DNA of 55,271 nt. Source: a virus. Under the pieces are notes generated by a model. That model saw only the letters and a list, made by a program, of their open reading frames with translations. It had not been told where the DNA came from and did no database searches. The translations under genes were made by a program, and so were the position numbers. Below, one piece after another: positions 6,856 to 15,666 of this stretch. Where the stretch lies: positions 1 to 55,271 of the IMG/VR virus record IMGVR_UViG_3300046804_000671. One strand, given 5' to 3'. How positions within the stretch are numbered: the first letter of the stretch is position 1; every line of letters starts with the position of its first letter.

Positions 6856-9530
6856 TGTCTCTTGTTCTTGCCGACAGAGTACTTGAAACATCAGCTACAA
6901 CAGGAACCGGCAGCTTTACGCTTGCTGGTCCTGTAACTGGTTTTCAGTCGTTTAATACTGCAATCGGCAATGGGAACACAACTTACTATACTATTGAATG
7001 TCCCGCAACTGGAGAGTGGGAGGTTGGTCTTGGAACTTTCACCTCCCCCTCCACCCTTGCTAGAACGCAAGTATATTCCTCTTCAAACGCAGGTTCCGCT
7101 GTAAATTTCTCCGCTGGAGGAAAAAACGTCTTTGTTGATATGTCTGCAACAAAGTGGTCTGGCGGTAAGCTTGCGCTTGCAAATGGTGGTACAAACGCAG
7201 ACCTTTCTTCAACAGGCGGAACCTCTCAGGTTCTTCAGCAGTCAAGTGCTGGAGCGGCAATTACAGTCGGGCAGCTTTCTGCAAGCAATCTAAGCAACGG
7301 CACCACAGGATCTGGGTCGGTGGTTCTGTCCACCAGCCCGACTTTGACGACGCCTAACTTCAGCAGCATCGTCAATACCGGCACGCTCACCCTGCCAACG
7401 TCCACCGATACGCTTGTCGGTCGCGCAACTAGCGACACGCTGACCAACAAGTCGATCAGTGGCAGCACCAACACGCTGACCAACATCGGTAACTCCTCGC
7501 TAACCAATTCGTCTGTCACGATCAACGGATCGAGCGTCTCGCTCGGCGGCAGCGTCACGGTGACCGCTGCCGCGTCGTCAATCACGGTCGGCACGACCAC
7601 AGTTGGCAGCGGAACCAGCGGCTACATCCTCTACAACAACGGCGGGACGCTCGGGAACCTGTCTACCACCGGCACAGCAGGATCGGTGGTGCTGTCGGCG
7701 TCTCCGACGTTGAGCGGAACCGTAGGCGGCGCACTGACCTTTAGCGGCGCTCTTACGCTTTCAAGCGCCCTCACCTACGGCGGCGTCACCCTGTCCAACT
7801 CGGTGACCGGCACCGGGAGCATGGTGCTGAGTGCATCGCCGACGCTCACCGGCACCCTCACCGTGACGAGCGCAGCGGTCTATGGCTTCCCGCTGGTCGT
7901 CTCCAAGGGAGCCTATGGCGGCGGCATCCGCATCACCACGACCACGAGCAACAATTCCGAATTTCAGATGTACGACACCACGGCGGGTGGTTTCGGGTTC
8001 TTTGCTGATAGCGCGGCAAGCGGGAGGTTCAATCTTTATGGCGTGAGCAGCGGCGGTGCCTATGTGGCTACATGGCTGACGGCCAGTGCCTCGGGCATGA
8101 CACTGCCGAACGCCCTGACCTACGGCGGCGTAACGCTGGCGAACAGCGTAACCGGCACTGGGAGCATGGTGCTGTCCACCAGTCCGTCGTTCGGCGGGAC
8201 TGTCGTGTTTAGCTCGATGACCGGCAGCAATCTCTACACGACCGCTGGCGTCATGCAGATGAGCCGCGATAGCTCGACGGGCGGCGGCCTGCTGTTCATC
8301 GACTCGGCGGCGGGCGGACAGAACTGGCAGGCTGGCCCCGGCTCGGGCACGGGCAACAAGGATTACTGGGGCCTCTACAACTTCGGCACGACCACGACCG
8401 TGCTGAACATTGGCAAGACCGGCGATGTGAACGCGGGGTCTTCGTTCGTTGCCCCGTACTTTAGCGCCAGCAGTGCATACCAATTTAGCGGTGCCAATGT
8501 GCTGCTGCGGACCAGCGGCTACACGGTCCTGTACGACGGCTCGACGCGCCAGAACCTGTTCCTCGGCAACACCAGTGATCCGACCAACTACTACCGGAAC
8601 ACCACCCACTTCTTCCAGACCGTGGGCGGCGCGGCCAACATCCTGAGCATGACAGGCACGTTGGCGACGTTCGCGGTGCCTCTCAACTACGGCGGCGTCA
8701 CCCTCGCCAACAGTGTCACCGGCACTGGGAGCATGGTGCTGTCGGCGTCTCCGACGCTGACGGGGACATTAGTAACATCACATACACAAGCCACCGGCAC
8801 AGGTAACGATTTTTATAACTGTGGATTTGAAACAATAGGCAATGGTGTCACAAATACTGTATATCCCGGAGTTGGATTCCATCAGCCCGGAGTCTTTGCC
8901 TCAAGTATTCAATTGCGCGGTGGAGGAGATTTTAGATTCTACTCGCAGGGCGCTGCATCATATGCAAACATTACTGCTGCGGCGGGTACATTTACCAGCA
9001 CTCTAACTTCCAATTCGTATGTGTATAGCAACACCGGAACTGGCGCGATGGCGCGCTTTGTGTTGCAGAATACAAACCGCAGTTGGTCGATTTCGAATTA
9101 CGGGACGACATACACGCCCAATGGCGCGTTCGTTATAGCCGACGAGACGGCGGGCGCTGTCCGCATGACCATCGACACCAGCGGCAACTTTATCTTCGGT
9201 TCTGCCACTCTTGCCGCGCCTTCCACAGCAGCCCCGCTGGCAATGGCGCGCTGCTGGGTCAATTTCAACGGCTCGTCGGGCGCGGTCACCAGTTCGTTGA
9301 ACGTGTCCAGCGTTACACGCTCTGGTTCGGGTCTATACACCGTCAACATGACGACTGCCGCGCCAAACACCACATACGCGCGATTTGCTTCAGCATATGG
9401 TGGTCCCGGCGTGTTTTCCGGCGTTGACTGGAGCGGAGCATCTACGTCAGCGTTCAACGTTTATACAGCAAACACAGTAACTCAAGCATATCAAGACGCC
9501 AACCCAGTATACGCACTAGCATTTTGGTGA
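6855..9530 (+). CDS. Tail fibre protein 1, modular repeats
   Basis: The 891-residue protein has a distinct N-terminal virion-attachment region (about 1-100). Repeats built on YGGVTL(S/A)NSVTGTGSMVLS follow (near residues 305, 420 and 615). The C-terminal about 100 residues start near APLAMARCW and match the C-terminus of fibre 2. Modules beginning QNLFLGNT and ARFVLQNTNR recur in fibre 2 in another order. GC content rises sharply across about 7300-8760 compared with both flanks, suggesting imported or recombined modules. It presumably determines receptor binding. Confidence 0.85.
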   Translation: MSLVLADRVLETSATTGTGSFTLAGPVTGFQSFNTAIGNGNTTYYTIECPATGEWEVGLGTFTSPSTLARTQVYSSSNAGSAVNFSAGGKNVFVDMSATKWSGGKLALANGGTNADLSSTGGTSQVLQQSSAGAAITVGQLSASNLSNGTTGSGSVVLSTSPTLTTPNFSSIVNTGTLTLPTSTDTLVGRATSDTLTNKSISGSTNTLTNIGNSSLTNSSVTINGSSVSLGGSVTVTAAASSITVGTTTVGSGTSGYILYNNGGTLGNLSTTGTAGSVVLSASPTLSGTVGGALTFSGALTLSSALTYGGVTLSNSVTGTGSMVLSASPTLTGTLTVTSAAVYGFPLVVSKGAYGGGIRITTTTSNNSEFQMYDTTAGGFGFFADSAASGRFNLYGVSSGGAYVATWLTASASGMTLPNALTYGGVTLANSVTGTGSMVLSTSPSFGGTVVFSSMTGSNLYTTAGVMQMSRDSSTGGGLLFIDSAAGGQNWQAGPGSGTGNKDYWGLYNFGTTTTVLNIGKTGDVNAGSSFVAPYFSASSAYQFSGANVLLRTSGYTVLYDGSTRQNLFLGNTSDPTNYYRNTTHFFQTVGGAANILSMTGTLATFAVPLNYGGVTLANSVTGTGSMVLSASPTLTGTLVTSHTQATGTGNDFYNCGFETIGNGVTNTVYPGVGFHQPGVFASSIQLRGGGDFRFYSQGAASYANITAAAGTFTSTLTSNSYVYSNTGTGAMARFVLQNTNRSWSISNYGTTYTPNGAFVIADETAGAVRMTIDTSGNFIFGSATLAAPSTAAPLAMARCWVNFNGSSGAVTSSLNVSSVTRSGSGLYTVNMTTAAPNTTYARFASAYGGPGVFSGVDWSGASTSAFNVYTANTVTQAYQDANPVYALAFW

Positions 9531-9534
9531 GAAT

Positions 9535-9930
9535 ATGAAGATTATTATTTGGCCACAAGACAACGGTCCTATTGCAGTTTGTATTCCTTCTGGAGAAATT
9601 TCGCTTGAAGAAGTAATTGCAAAGGACGTTCCCAAAAACGTATCATACAAAGTAATTAATGTTGAAGACTTGCCACTTCAGATGGGGGATGAATTCTTTG
9701 ATGCGGTTAGGATTGAGAATGAATCTATTGTTGTAAGTCTAGAGGCGGCAAAGGCTTTGGTCTTGGTAAAAATCAATAACAATGCAAGAATTGAGGCTAG
9801 AACAAGACAGGAAAACACAAACATTGGCATTCCAAATACACCGGATGACCAGACTTGGATTTCAAATTTGAACAACAAGAGATCATCCGTCAACAGTGCA
9901 ACTACAATTGAAGAGCTTAGGAATATATAA
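9535..9930 (+). CDS. Probable tail-fibre assembly or chaperone-like protein
   Basis: This 131-residue acidic protein starts 5 bases after fibre 1. A short beta-type N-terminus (MKIIIWPQDNG) is followed by helices with an RIEARTRQEN segment and a disordered C-terminus. Small genes right after fibre genes often encode fibre assembly factors, and this is the basis for the call. No family motif is certain. Confidence 0.5.
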   Translation: MKIIIWPQDNGPIAVCIPSGEISLEEVIAKDVPKNVSYKVINVEDLPLQMGDEFFDAVRIENESIVVSLEAAKALVLVKINNNARIEARTRQENTNIGIPNTPDDQTWISNLNNKRSSVNSATTIEELRNI

Positions 9931-10275
9931 ATGTCTATTTCATACTCGCTGAAGATTACACAGATGGATGTAGAGCCTCATGCTGAAGATCAGGTGAATG
10001 TTGTTGTTTGCGCTCACTGGGCCTACACGGGAACAGAGAACAACAAGTCTGCCGGTTATGGTGGCAAGACATATTTCACATATACATCAGGCGATCCGTT
10101 TACGCCCTATGATCAGCTTACAGAAGATCAGGTTTCTGGATGGGTTCTGGGGGCTTGGACACCTGATCAGAAGTCAATCTACGAGTCAGCTATCTCGGCC
10201 TCTCTTGCGTCTCAGGCAGAGCCTCTCCCTTGGGGTGGGAAAAATACTATTGCAAATCCTGTTAAGGAAGATTAA
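9931..10275 (+). CDS. DUF7936-like phage protein
   Basis: This 114-residue protein starts with ISYSLKITQMDVEPHAEDQ, followed by VVVCAHWAYTGT and an SGWVLGAW stretch. This pattern is common in small phage proteins beside tail fibres (the DUF7936-type group from memory). It begins directly after the previous stop. It may be a tail component; function unknown. Confidence 0.55.
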   Translation: MSISYSLKITQMDVEPHAEDQVNVVVCAHWAYTGTENNKSAGYGGKTYFTYTSGDPFTPYDQLTEDQVSGWVLGAWTPDQKSIYESAISASLASQAEPLPWGGKNTIANPVKED

Positions 10276-10301
10276 TATCCTCTTCCTGAAAGGAGCAAAT
10301 A

Positions 10302-10454
10302 ATGTCTGAAGCCAAGTCAATTAAGTTCGATGTGACCACAGAGGAAGCCAACTACATCCTCATCTCGTTGAGCCAGCGTCCTTATAACGAGGTTGCCGCT
10401 CTGCTGATGAAGCTGAAGGCTCAGGCTGACGCTCAGGTCAAGTCGGAAAATTAA
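10302..10454 (+). CDS. 50-residue helical phage protein
   Basis: A short open frame with AAAGGAG 7 bases before its ATG encodes 50 residues. It begins MSEAKSIKFDVTTEEANYIL and contains an amphipathic helix ending KLKAQADAQVKSEN. Similar mini-proteins occur after fibre genes in many phages; function unknown. A strong hairpin follows. Confidence 0.65.
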   Translation: MSEAKSIKFDVTTEEANYILISLSQRPYNEVAALLMKLKAQADAQVKSEN

Positions 10455-10474
10455 ACAAACTGAGAGTAAATATG

Positions 10475-10522
10475 GAAGCTACGTCAAACAAGGCTATTAA
10501 ATGTTTGGCGTAGCTTCTTTTT
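10475..10522 (+). terminator. Terminator/attenuator hairpin spanning the next start codon
   Basis: A 16-bp stem with one G-U pair (10475-10490 with 10502-10517) is followed by TTTTT. The ATG of the 10501 gene sits at the loop-stem junction, and its first codons form the 3' arm. A 13-codon frame (10473-10514) with an upstream GAGAG runs through the hairpin, so its translation could open the stem. It may act as terminator and as control of the repeat protein. Confidence 0.75.
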
Positions 10523-11265
10523 CTTCAAGACCATACAGCACGTATGTATTACCACTAAGTCAGACATTCTCTGTAAATGGAGTATCTGCAAGTGGGGGTG
10601 AAGGTTCTGTAAATGTAGTCTTTGGCTCCAGTGTTATTCCGACTGGAGTTCAATCGACAGGATACATAAATAGTGTATCTATTATCGGTTCTGCCACAGT
10701 ACAGACAACTGGAAATTCTTCGTCTGTAAGCGTTGGCAATGTCTCTATTTCCGCATCGGCAAATGTTTACCCAACTGGAGTCAACGGAAGCGTACTACAG
10801 GGAACTGTAGTTGTAAAATTTGGATCTACTGTATTCCCAACTGGAGTAAGCTCCACAGGATATACTGGAAGCGTAACTGTAAAGGGTTACGCAAATGTAT
10901 TTCCAACTGGAAATGTTTCCACTGGCAGCATAGGAAACGTTTCAATCATTGGCAAAGCCAATGTTTTCCCAACTGGCGTAAACTCAAATGTTTCAGTTGG
11001 AACTGTATCAGTATCTGCTTCTGCAAATGTATACCCATCCGGAACAAGTGCAACAACCGGCCAGGGTTCAGTTTCAGTAACTGGAACTGCAAACGTATTC
11101 CCTGTTAGCGCGACAGGATATGGAATGATTGGCAGGCCAAATATTTGGGGCCTCATCAACACCGACCAAAACCCTGACTGGAATACAATTAATTCTTCCC
11201 AGACTGCGGGATGGAATACCATAAATGATTCACAAACACCTGATTGGCAGGTTATCCCTACATAG
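10501..11265 (+). CDS. Repeat-containing tail/structural protein
   Basis: The 254-residue protein has about seven imperfect beta repeats built on ANV(F/Y)PTGV with about 20-30 residue spacing. A C-terminal WNTIN.SQT.GW/DW triple motif (about residues 222-252) follows. Similar repeats occur in phage tail proteins. Its first codons lie inside a hairpin, so expression may be controlled; a start further downstream is possible but no better candidate is seen. Confidence 0.65.
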   Translation: MFGVASFSSRPYSTYVLPLSQTFSVNGVSASGGEGSVNVVFGSSVIPTGVQSTGYINSVSIIGSATVQTTGNSSSVSVGNVSISASANVYPTGVNGSVLQGTVVVKFGSTVFPTGVSSTGYTGSVTVKGYANVFPTGNVSTGSIGNVSIIGKANVFPTGVNSNVSVGTVSVSASANVYPSGTSATTGQGSVSVTGTANVFPVSATGYGMIGRPNIWGLINTDQNPDWNTINSSQTAGWNTINDSQTPDWQVIPT

Positions 11266-11273
11266 AGGTATGA

Positions 11274-13487
11274 ATGCCTAGTACATATTCAACAAATCTA
11301 AAGATCGAGCTTATCTCAACTGGCGAACAGTCAGGCACTTGGGGAACAACAACAAACACAAACCTTGGAACACTGCTTGAGGAGGCGATCTGTGGCGTTG
11401 GCGCTGTCACTATGCTTGATGCTGACACCACCATCACTATTTCAAATGGAGCCTCATCAACAGCAAGAAAGGTTATTCTGACAGTAACTGGCACTCTAAC
11501 GGCCAACAGAAACCTTATTGTTCCTTCCATCAATAAAACATATATCGTTTATAACAATACAACTGGCGGGTATGCTGTTACTGTTAAGACATCTGCCGGA
11601 ACAGGAATCTCTGTCCCTAATGGGCAGAAGAGAATGGTTTACGGAGATAGCACAAATATCAACGAGGCAGTAAACAGCGTTGGAAGTTTCTGGGTTAACG
11701 GAACGCTTACTTCTACTGGCGCAGGAACATTTACCGGTGCCTTGACTTCAAACAATTATGTTTATAGCAATACAGGCACAGCCGCAATGGCTCGGTTTGT
11801 TTTGCAAAATACAAACCGCACATGGTCAATCTCCAATTACGGAACATCATATTCCCCTAATGGTAGATTCACAATTGCTGATGAAACCGCTGGCACAACT
11901 TGGTTTTCAATTGATGTTGGTGGACTGACATCAATTAATGGAGCGCTGAACTACGGCGGCGTGACATTGGCAAATGCCGTTACTGGTACAGGCAACATGG
12001 TGCTGTCGGCCAGCCCGACGCTGACCGGCACCGTGAACCTCACGACCGCGCGCGGGAGTTACTTCATTTCGCCCGCTGACGCGACCACGGACGTCGTCAC
12101 CTACGGCTTCAACAATTCAAACGGACCCACTCTTGTGGCGTGGGGATCAGGTAGCGGTGGAGCCGGGCAATTCCAGATCTATACCGGCGGCAACAGCCGC
12201 ATGGTCATTAGCTCGACTGGCACGACCACTTTCACCGGAGCCCTCAACTACGGCGGCGTGACCCTGAACAACAGCGTGACAGGCACCGGCTCGATGGTGT
12301 TGTCGAACACGCCGACGATCACCAGCTATGCCGACATCGCTGGCATTCGCTACGGTGCGTACACCACTGGCGCTTCGTTTGGAGGCGACGGTTCCAACAT
12401 TGCAATTCGTCCTTATGCATCCGGCAGTACGTACTTTCAAAGTTCTTCCGGGTCTACATGGGCGTTCATTAGCAGCACTGTTTTTAATTGCAGTGTACCT
12501 CTGGCTTACGGCGGCGTCACCTTGTCTAACAGCGTCACCGGAACTGGGTCGATGGTGTTGTCGAACGCGCCGACGTTTACCGGCACTGTCAACATTCCGA
12601 CGCTCAACGTCACTTCCAGTATTAGCTGGGCTGGTTCGACATGGATGCTACAGACCAGCGGATATTCTGTTTTCTATGACGGCTCTGCTCGTCAGAACCT
12701 GTTCCTCGGCGGAACGGGCGATCCGACTAACTATTACCGAAACAGCACTCACTTCTTCCAGACCGTGGGCGGCTCGGCCAACATCCTTAGCATGACAGGC
12801 TCGTTGGCAACATTCTCGGTGCCTATCAACTACGGCGGTGTTACTCTCAGCAATGCTGTCACTGGAACTGGGTCGATGGTGCTGTCAAATGCGCCTACAT
12901 TCACAGGAACAGTTTCTGGGTCAACATATAACTTTACAACTGCCGATACTGCCGTTGGTGGTCGCATCAGCGGAGCATCTGGAAAGATCAGGCTGTGGGG
13001 GTATTTTTCTGGCGCTTCGACAATCGATGCTGCTGTTCCCGGTGAGTCTACTTATGGCCCGCTTCGCCTTACAGGAAACTCTCTGTACCTTAATGGAAAT
13101 GGTGTAGATGTTGTTACAGTAACATCGTCAAGAGTTACTACTTCTGTACAGGCTAGATTTGGTTCTGCGGACATGGATGTTCCGTCAGGGTCCGCCCCGC
13201 TTGCCATGGCTCGCGCTTGGGCCAACTGGACAGGAGGAACCACAACAATTAATACCTCTATGAATGTGTCAAGCATCACTAGAATATCTGCTGGTGTATA
13301 TTACGCTAACTTCACAACATCAGCTCCTCACGCAACTTATGCTACTGTTGTTTCCGGTCAAGGTGGTCCGGGTATTTTTACAGGATCACAACCTGATGAC
13401 GCAACAAAGGCTCTTGTTATAAGCGCAAATACCCTTTCGCAATCATATCAAGATGTTTCTGTGTATTCATTTGTTGCTTACTGGTAA
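11274..13487 (+). CDS. Tail fibre protein 2, paralogue of fibre 1
   Basis: The 737-residue protein begins with the NLKIELISTGEQSGTWGTTTN anchor, typical of marine-phage fibres. It carries YGGVTL..VTGTGSMVLS repeats and ends with the same C-terminal domain as fibre 1 (GSAPLAMAR to the end). The ARFVLQNTNRTWSISNYG module is near residue 165 here but near residue 730 in fibre 1, evidence of shuffling. Two related fibres suggest hetero-fibres or two receptors. Confidence 0.83.
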   Translation: MPSTYSTNLKIELISTGEQSGTWGTTTNTNLGTLLEEAICGVGAVTMLDADTTITISNGASSTARKVILTVTGTLTANRNLIVPSINKTYIVYNNTTGGYAVTVKTSAGTGISVPNGQKRMVYGDSTNINEAVNSVGSFWVNGTLTSTGAGTFTGALTSNNYVYSNTGTAAMARFVLQNTNRTWSISNYGTSYSPNGRFTIADETAGTTWFSIDVGGLTSINGALNYGGVTLANAVTGTGNMVLSASPTLTGTVNLTTARGSYFISPADATTDVVTYGFNNSNGPTLVAWGSGSGGAGQFQIYTGGNSRMVISSTGTTTFTGALNYGGVTLNNSVTGTGSMVLSNTPTITSYADIAGIRYGAYTTGASFGGDGSNIAIRPYASGSTYFQSSSGSTWAFISSTVFNCSVPLAYGGVTLSNSVTGTGSMVLSNAPTFTGTVNIPTLNVTSSISWAGSTWMLQTSGYSVFYDGSARQNLFLGGTGDPTNYYRNSTHFFQTVGGSANILSMTGSLATFSVPINYGGVTLSNAVTGTGSMVLSNAPTFTGTVSGSTYNFTTADTAVGGRISGASGKIRLWGYFSGASTIDAAVPGESTYGPLRLTGNSLYLNGNGVDVVTVTSSRVTTSVQARFGSADMDVPSGSAPLAMARAWANWTGGTTTINTSMNVSSITRISAGVYYANFTTSAPHATYATVVSGQGGPGIFTGSQPDDATKALVISANTLSQSYQDVSVYSFVAYW

Positions 13488-13495
13488 AATATACA

Positions 13496-15346
13496 ATGAC
13501 ACCTGAACTCCTTCCTATTCAGATCAAACCGGGAATCGTAAGAGATTCGACTCATTATGCAAACAAAGGAGGATGGTGGGATTGTAATTGGGTCAGGTTC
13601 AGAAATGGTTTTCCAGAGAAGATGGGTGGATGGACAACAGACCTTCATGAAACATTTCAGGGTGCATGCCGCTCTCTAATCAACTGGACTACAAACAACG
13701 GGCTTAACCGTACAGGATTTGGAACAAACCTCAAGTACTATATTCTGACAGGCGGAAACTACCAAGACATCACGCCAATCAGACGCACTGTTACACTTAC
13801 AAATCCATTCACCACAAACGGCACAACTACAGTTGTTGTGACTGATGCATCTCACGGATGTGTTGTGAATGACTTTGTGACATTCTCTGGCGCGTCTGCT
13901 GTTGGAGGAATACCGGCTGACGATCTAAACCAAGAACACCAGATTACAGAAATTGTAGATACAAACAACTACAAGATTGTAGTCAGCACTGCGGCAACAT
14001 CGTCAACGACTGGCGGCGGAACTGTCACCGCAGAATATCAGGTCAACACAGGACTTGATACATACGTCCCCGGCGTTGGTTGGGGTGCGGGGACTTGGGG
14101 AAGAAACGGATGGGGAACAGCCGCAGGCACTCCTACGGTTGGAACCCAGATTGGTCTTTGGTCTAATGCTCTGTTTGGAGAAGACCTTCTGATCAACCAG
14201 AGAAATGGTGGAATCTATTATTGGAGCGCAAGCACACCAAACGACAGGGCCATCAATATTACCGCCCTTCCATACGCTTCTGATGCTCCGACAATTGCAA
14301 CTGAAGTTCTTGTATCTGACGTAGACCGCCATGTCATCGCGCTAGGCTGCAACCAAATTGGAGATGCAGATCAGGACTTTATGAATGTCAGATGGTCCGA
14401 CACTGAAAGCTCCTCAAATTGGACGCCTCAGTCAACAAACACTGCTGGTGGATTCAGACTGTCAAACGGTTCAAAGATTGTAACAGGACTCAGAACCCGT
14501 CAGGAAATCCTTATTTGGACTGACAGTGCGATCTACTCAATGCAGTATATCGGCGCTCCATACGTGTTCAACCTTAACCTTCTTTCTGGATATACAAATA
14601 TCTCAGGGCCAAAGGCAAAGATTGTGGTCAATGATGTTGTATACTGGATGGGAAGGGATCAGTTCTATATCTACAACGGTAGAGTCAGTACGCTTCCATG
14701 TCCTGTAAGAGATTATATCTTTAGCAGACTGAATACAGATCAGATTGAAAAGGTGTATGCTGGATCTAATATTGCATACAATGAAATCATTTGGCTGTAT
14801 CCATCGACAAATTCAAATGAGAATGATTCTTACGTTGTATTTAATTACGTAGAAAATGTGTGGTATTTTGGTTCTATCTCAAGAACCGCTTGGCTTGACA
14901 AGACATTCGGACAGTATCCTACCGCTACAGATACTAATGGGAATTATTATTATCATGAATTTGGATTCGACGATGGTTCGACGAACCCGCCGTCTGCTAT
15001 TGACGCGTACATTGAGAGTAGTCCGATTGAAATTGGCACGGGCAATGACTTCATGTTCGTTCGACACGCAATCCCAGACCTTACGTTCAGGTCATCGACG
15101 GCTACTAGCCCTACTGTAACCTTCATCATGGAGGCACAGCAGCAGCCCGGAGGTCCGTATTCTGGAGAGCAGGATAAGAATGTTATAAAAACAGGTTCTT
15201 ATCCTGTTGACCAATTTACAGAAAAGCTGTATACTAGGATAAGGTGCCGTTCTCTTATCTTCAAGGTTGAGTCCAACCAGACTGGCGTAGGCTGGCGAGT
15301 TGGCACTCCCCGTATTATGGCCTCTACAGATGGTCTTAGAGGATGA
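13496..15346 (+). CDS. Tail stabilisation protein, P22 gp10-like
   Basis: This 616-residue protein has the N-terminal pattern PIQIKPGIVRDSTHYANKGGWWDCNWVRFRNG of the phage stabilisation family, followed by beta-propeller-like repeats. Typical elements include FGEDLLINQRNGGIYYW and LTGYTNISGPKA-type segments. In P22, gp10 attaches below gp4, which matches the gp4-like gene at 3896. It overlaps the next gene by ATGA. Confidence 0.75.
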   Translation: MTPELLPIQIKPGIVRDSTHYANKGGWWDCNWVRFRNGFPEKMGGWTTDLHETFQGACRSLINWTTNNGLNRTGFGTNLKYYILTGGNYQDITPIRRTVTLTNPFTTNGTTTVVVTDASHGCVVNDFVTFSGASAVGGIPADDLNQEHQITEIVDTNNYKIVVSTAATSSTTGGGTVTAEYQVNTGLDTYVPGVGWGAGTWGRNGWGTAAGTPTVGTQIGLWSNALFGEDLLINQRNGGIYYWSASTPNDRAINITALPYASDAPTIATEVLVSDVDRHVIALGCNQIGDADQDFMNVRWSDTESSSNWTPQSTNTAGGFRLSNGSKIVTGLRTRQEILIWTDSAIYSMQYIGAPYVFNLNLLSGYTNISGPKAKIVVNDVVYWMGRDQFYIYNGRVSTLPCPVRDYIFSRLNTDQIEKVYAGSNIAYNEIIWLYPSTNSNENDSYVVFNYVENVWYFGSISRTAWLDKTFGQYPTATDTNGNYYYHEFGFDDGSTNPPSAIDAYIESSPIEIGTGNDFMFVRHAIPDLTFRSSTATSPTVTFIMEAQQQPGGPYSGEQDKNVIKTGSYPVDQFTEKLYTRIRCRSLIFKVESNQTGVGWRVGTPRIMASTDGLRG

Positions 15347-15666
15347 ACAGGCTGCCAGCCTTCCCGGCCACCTATGATCAGGCATGGGGAAACACATACA
15401 CAAGAACGCTGGAAATCAACTTTAACCAGCTATCTCAGCCTATCTCTACCGGTTGGTATGTCAGCGTAACAAGTCCAACCAGAACATTGCAGCCTACATC
15501 AGCGGTAGGTCAGGTAGGCAATGTAGCAGTTTCCATTAACGGAAGCGCCAACATTTCCATTCCTGTCACCGGGGTCGGTGGCTCCTATAACGGAACATTG
15601 CAAAGCACTAACGATGTCCTAGAGACTCTAATCTCGGACATGAAGACAAGAGGTCTGCTCGCATGA
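15343..15666 (+). CDS. Small beta-rich virion protein
   Basis: This 107-residue protein is coupled by ATGA overlaps to both the stabilisation gene upstream and the Gly-rich gene downstream. It is rich in Ser/Thr/Val with VAVSINGSANISIPVTG near the middle, a beta-sheet pattern. It is probably a minor tail component. Function is unknown. Confidence 0.6.
   Translation: MNRLPAFPATYDQAWGNTYTRTLEINFNQLSQPISTGWYVSVTSPTRTLQPTSAVGQVGNVAVSINGSANISIPVTGVGGSYNGTLQSTNDVLETLISDMKTRGLLA

Noticed and set aside
7761-8609. 282-residue antisense frame within fibre 1
   Set aside because: It is a by-product of GC-rich repetitive coding on the other strand, with Arg/Ala/His-rich low-complexity sequence and no ribosome-binding site.
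6855-13487. Diversity-generating retroelement acting on the fibres
   Set aside because: No reverse transcriptase and no template repeat with adenine-specific changes were seen; module shuffling explains the similarity.
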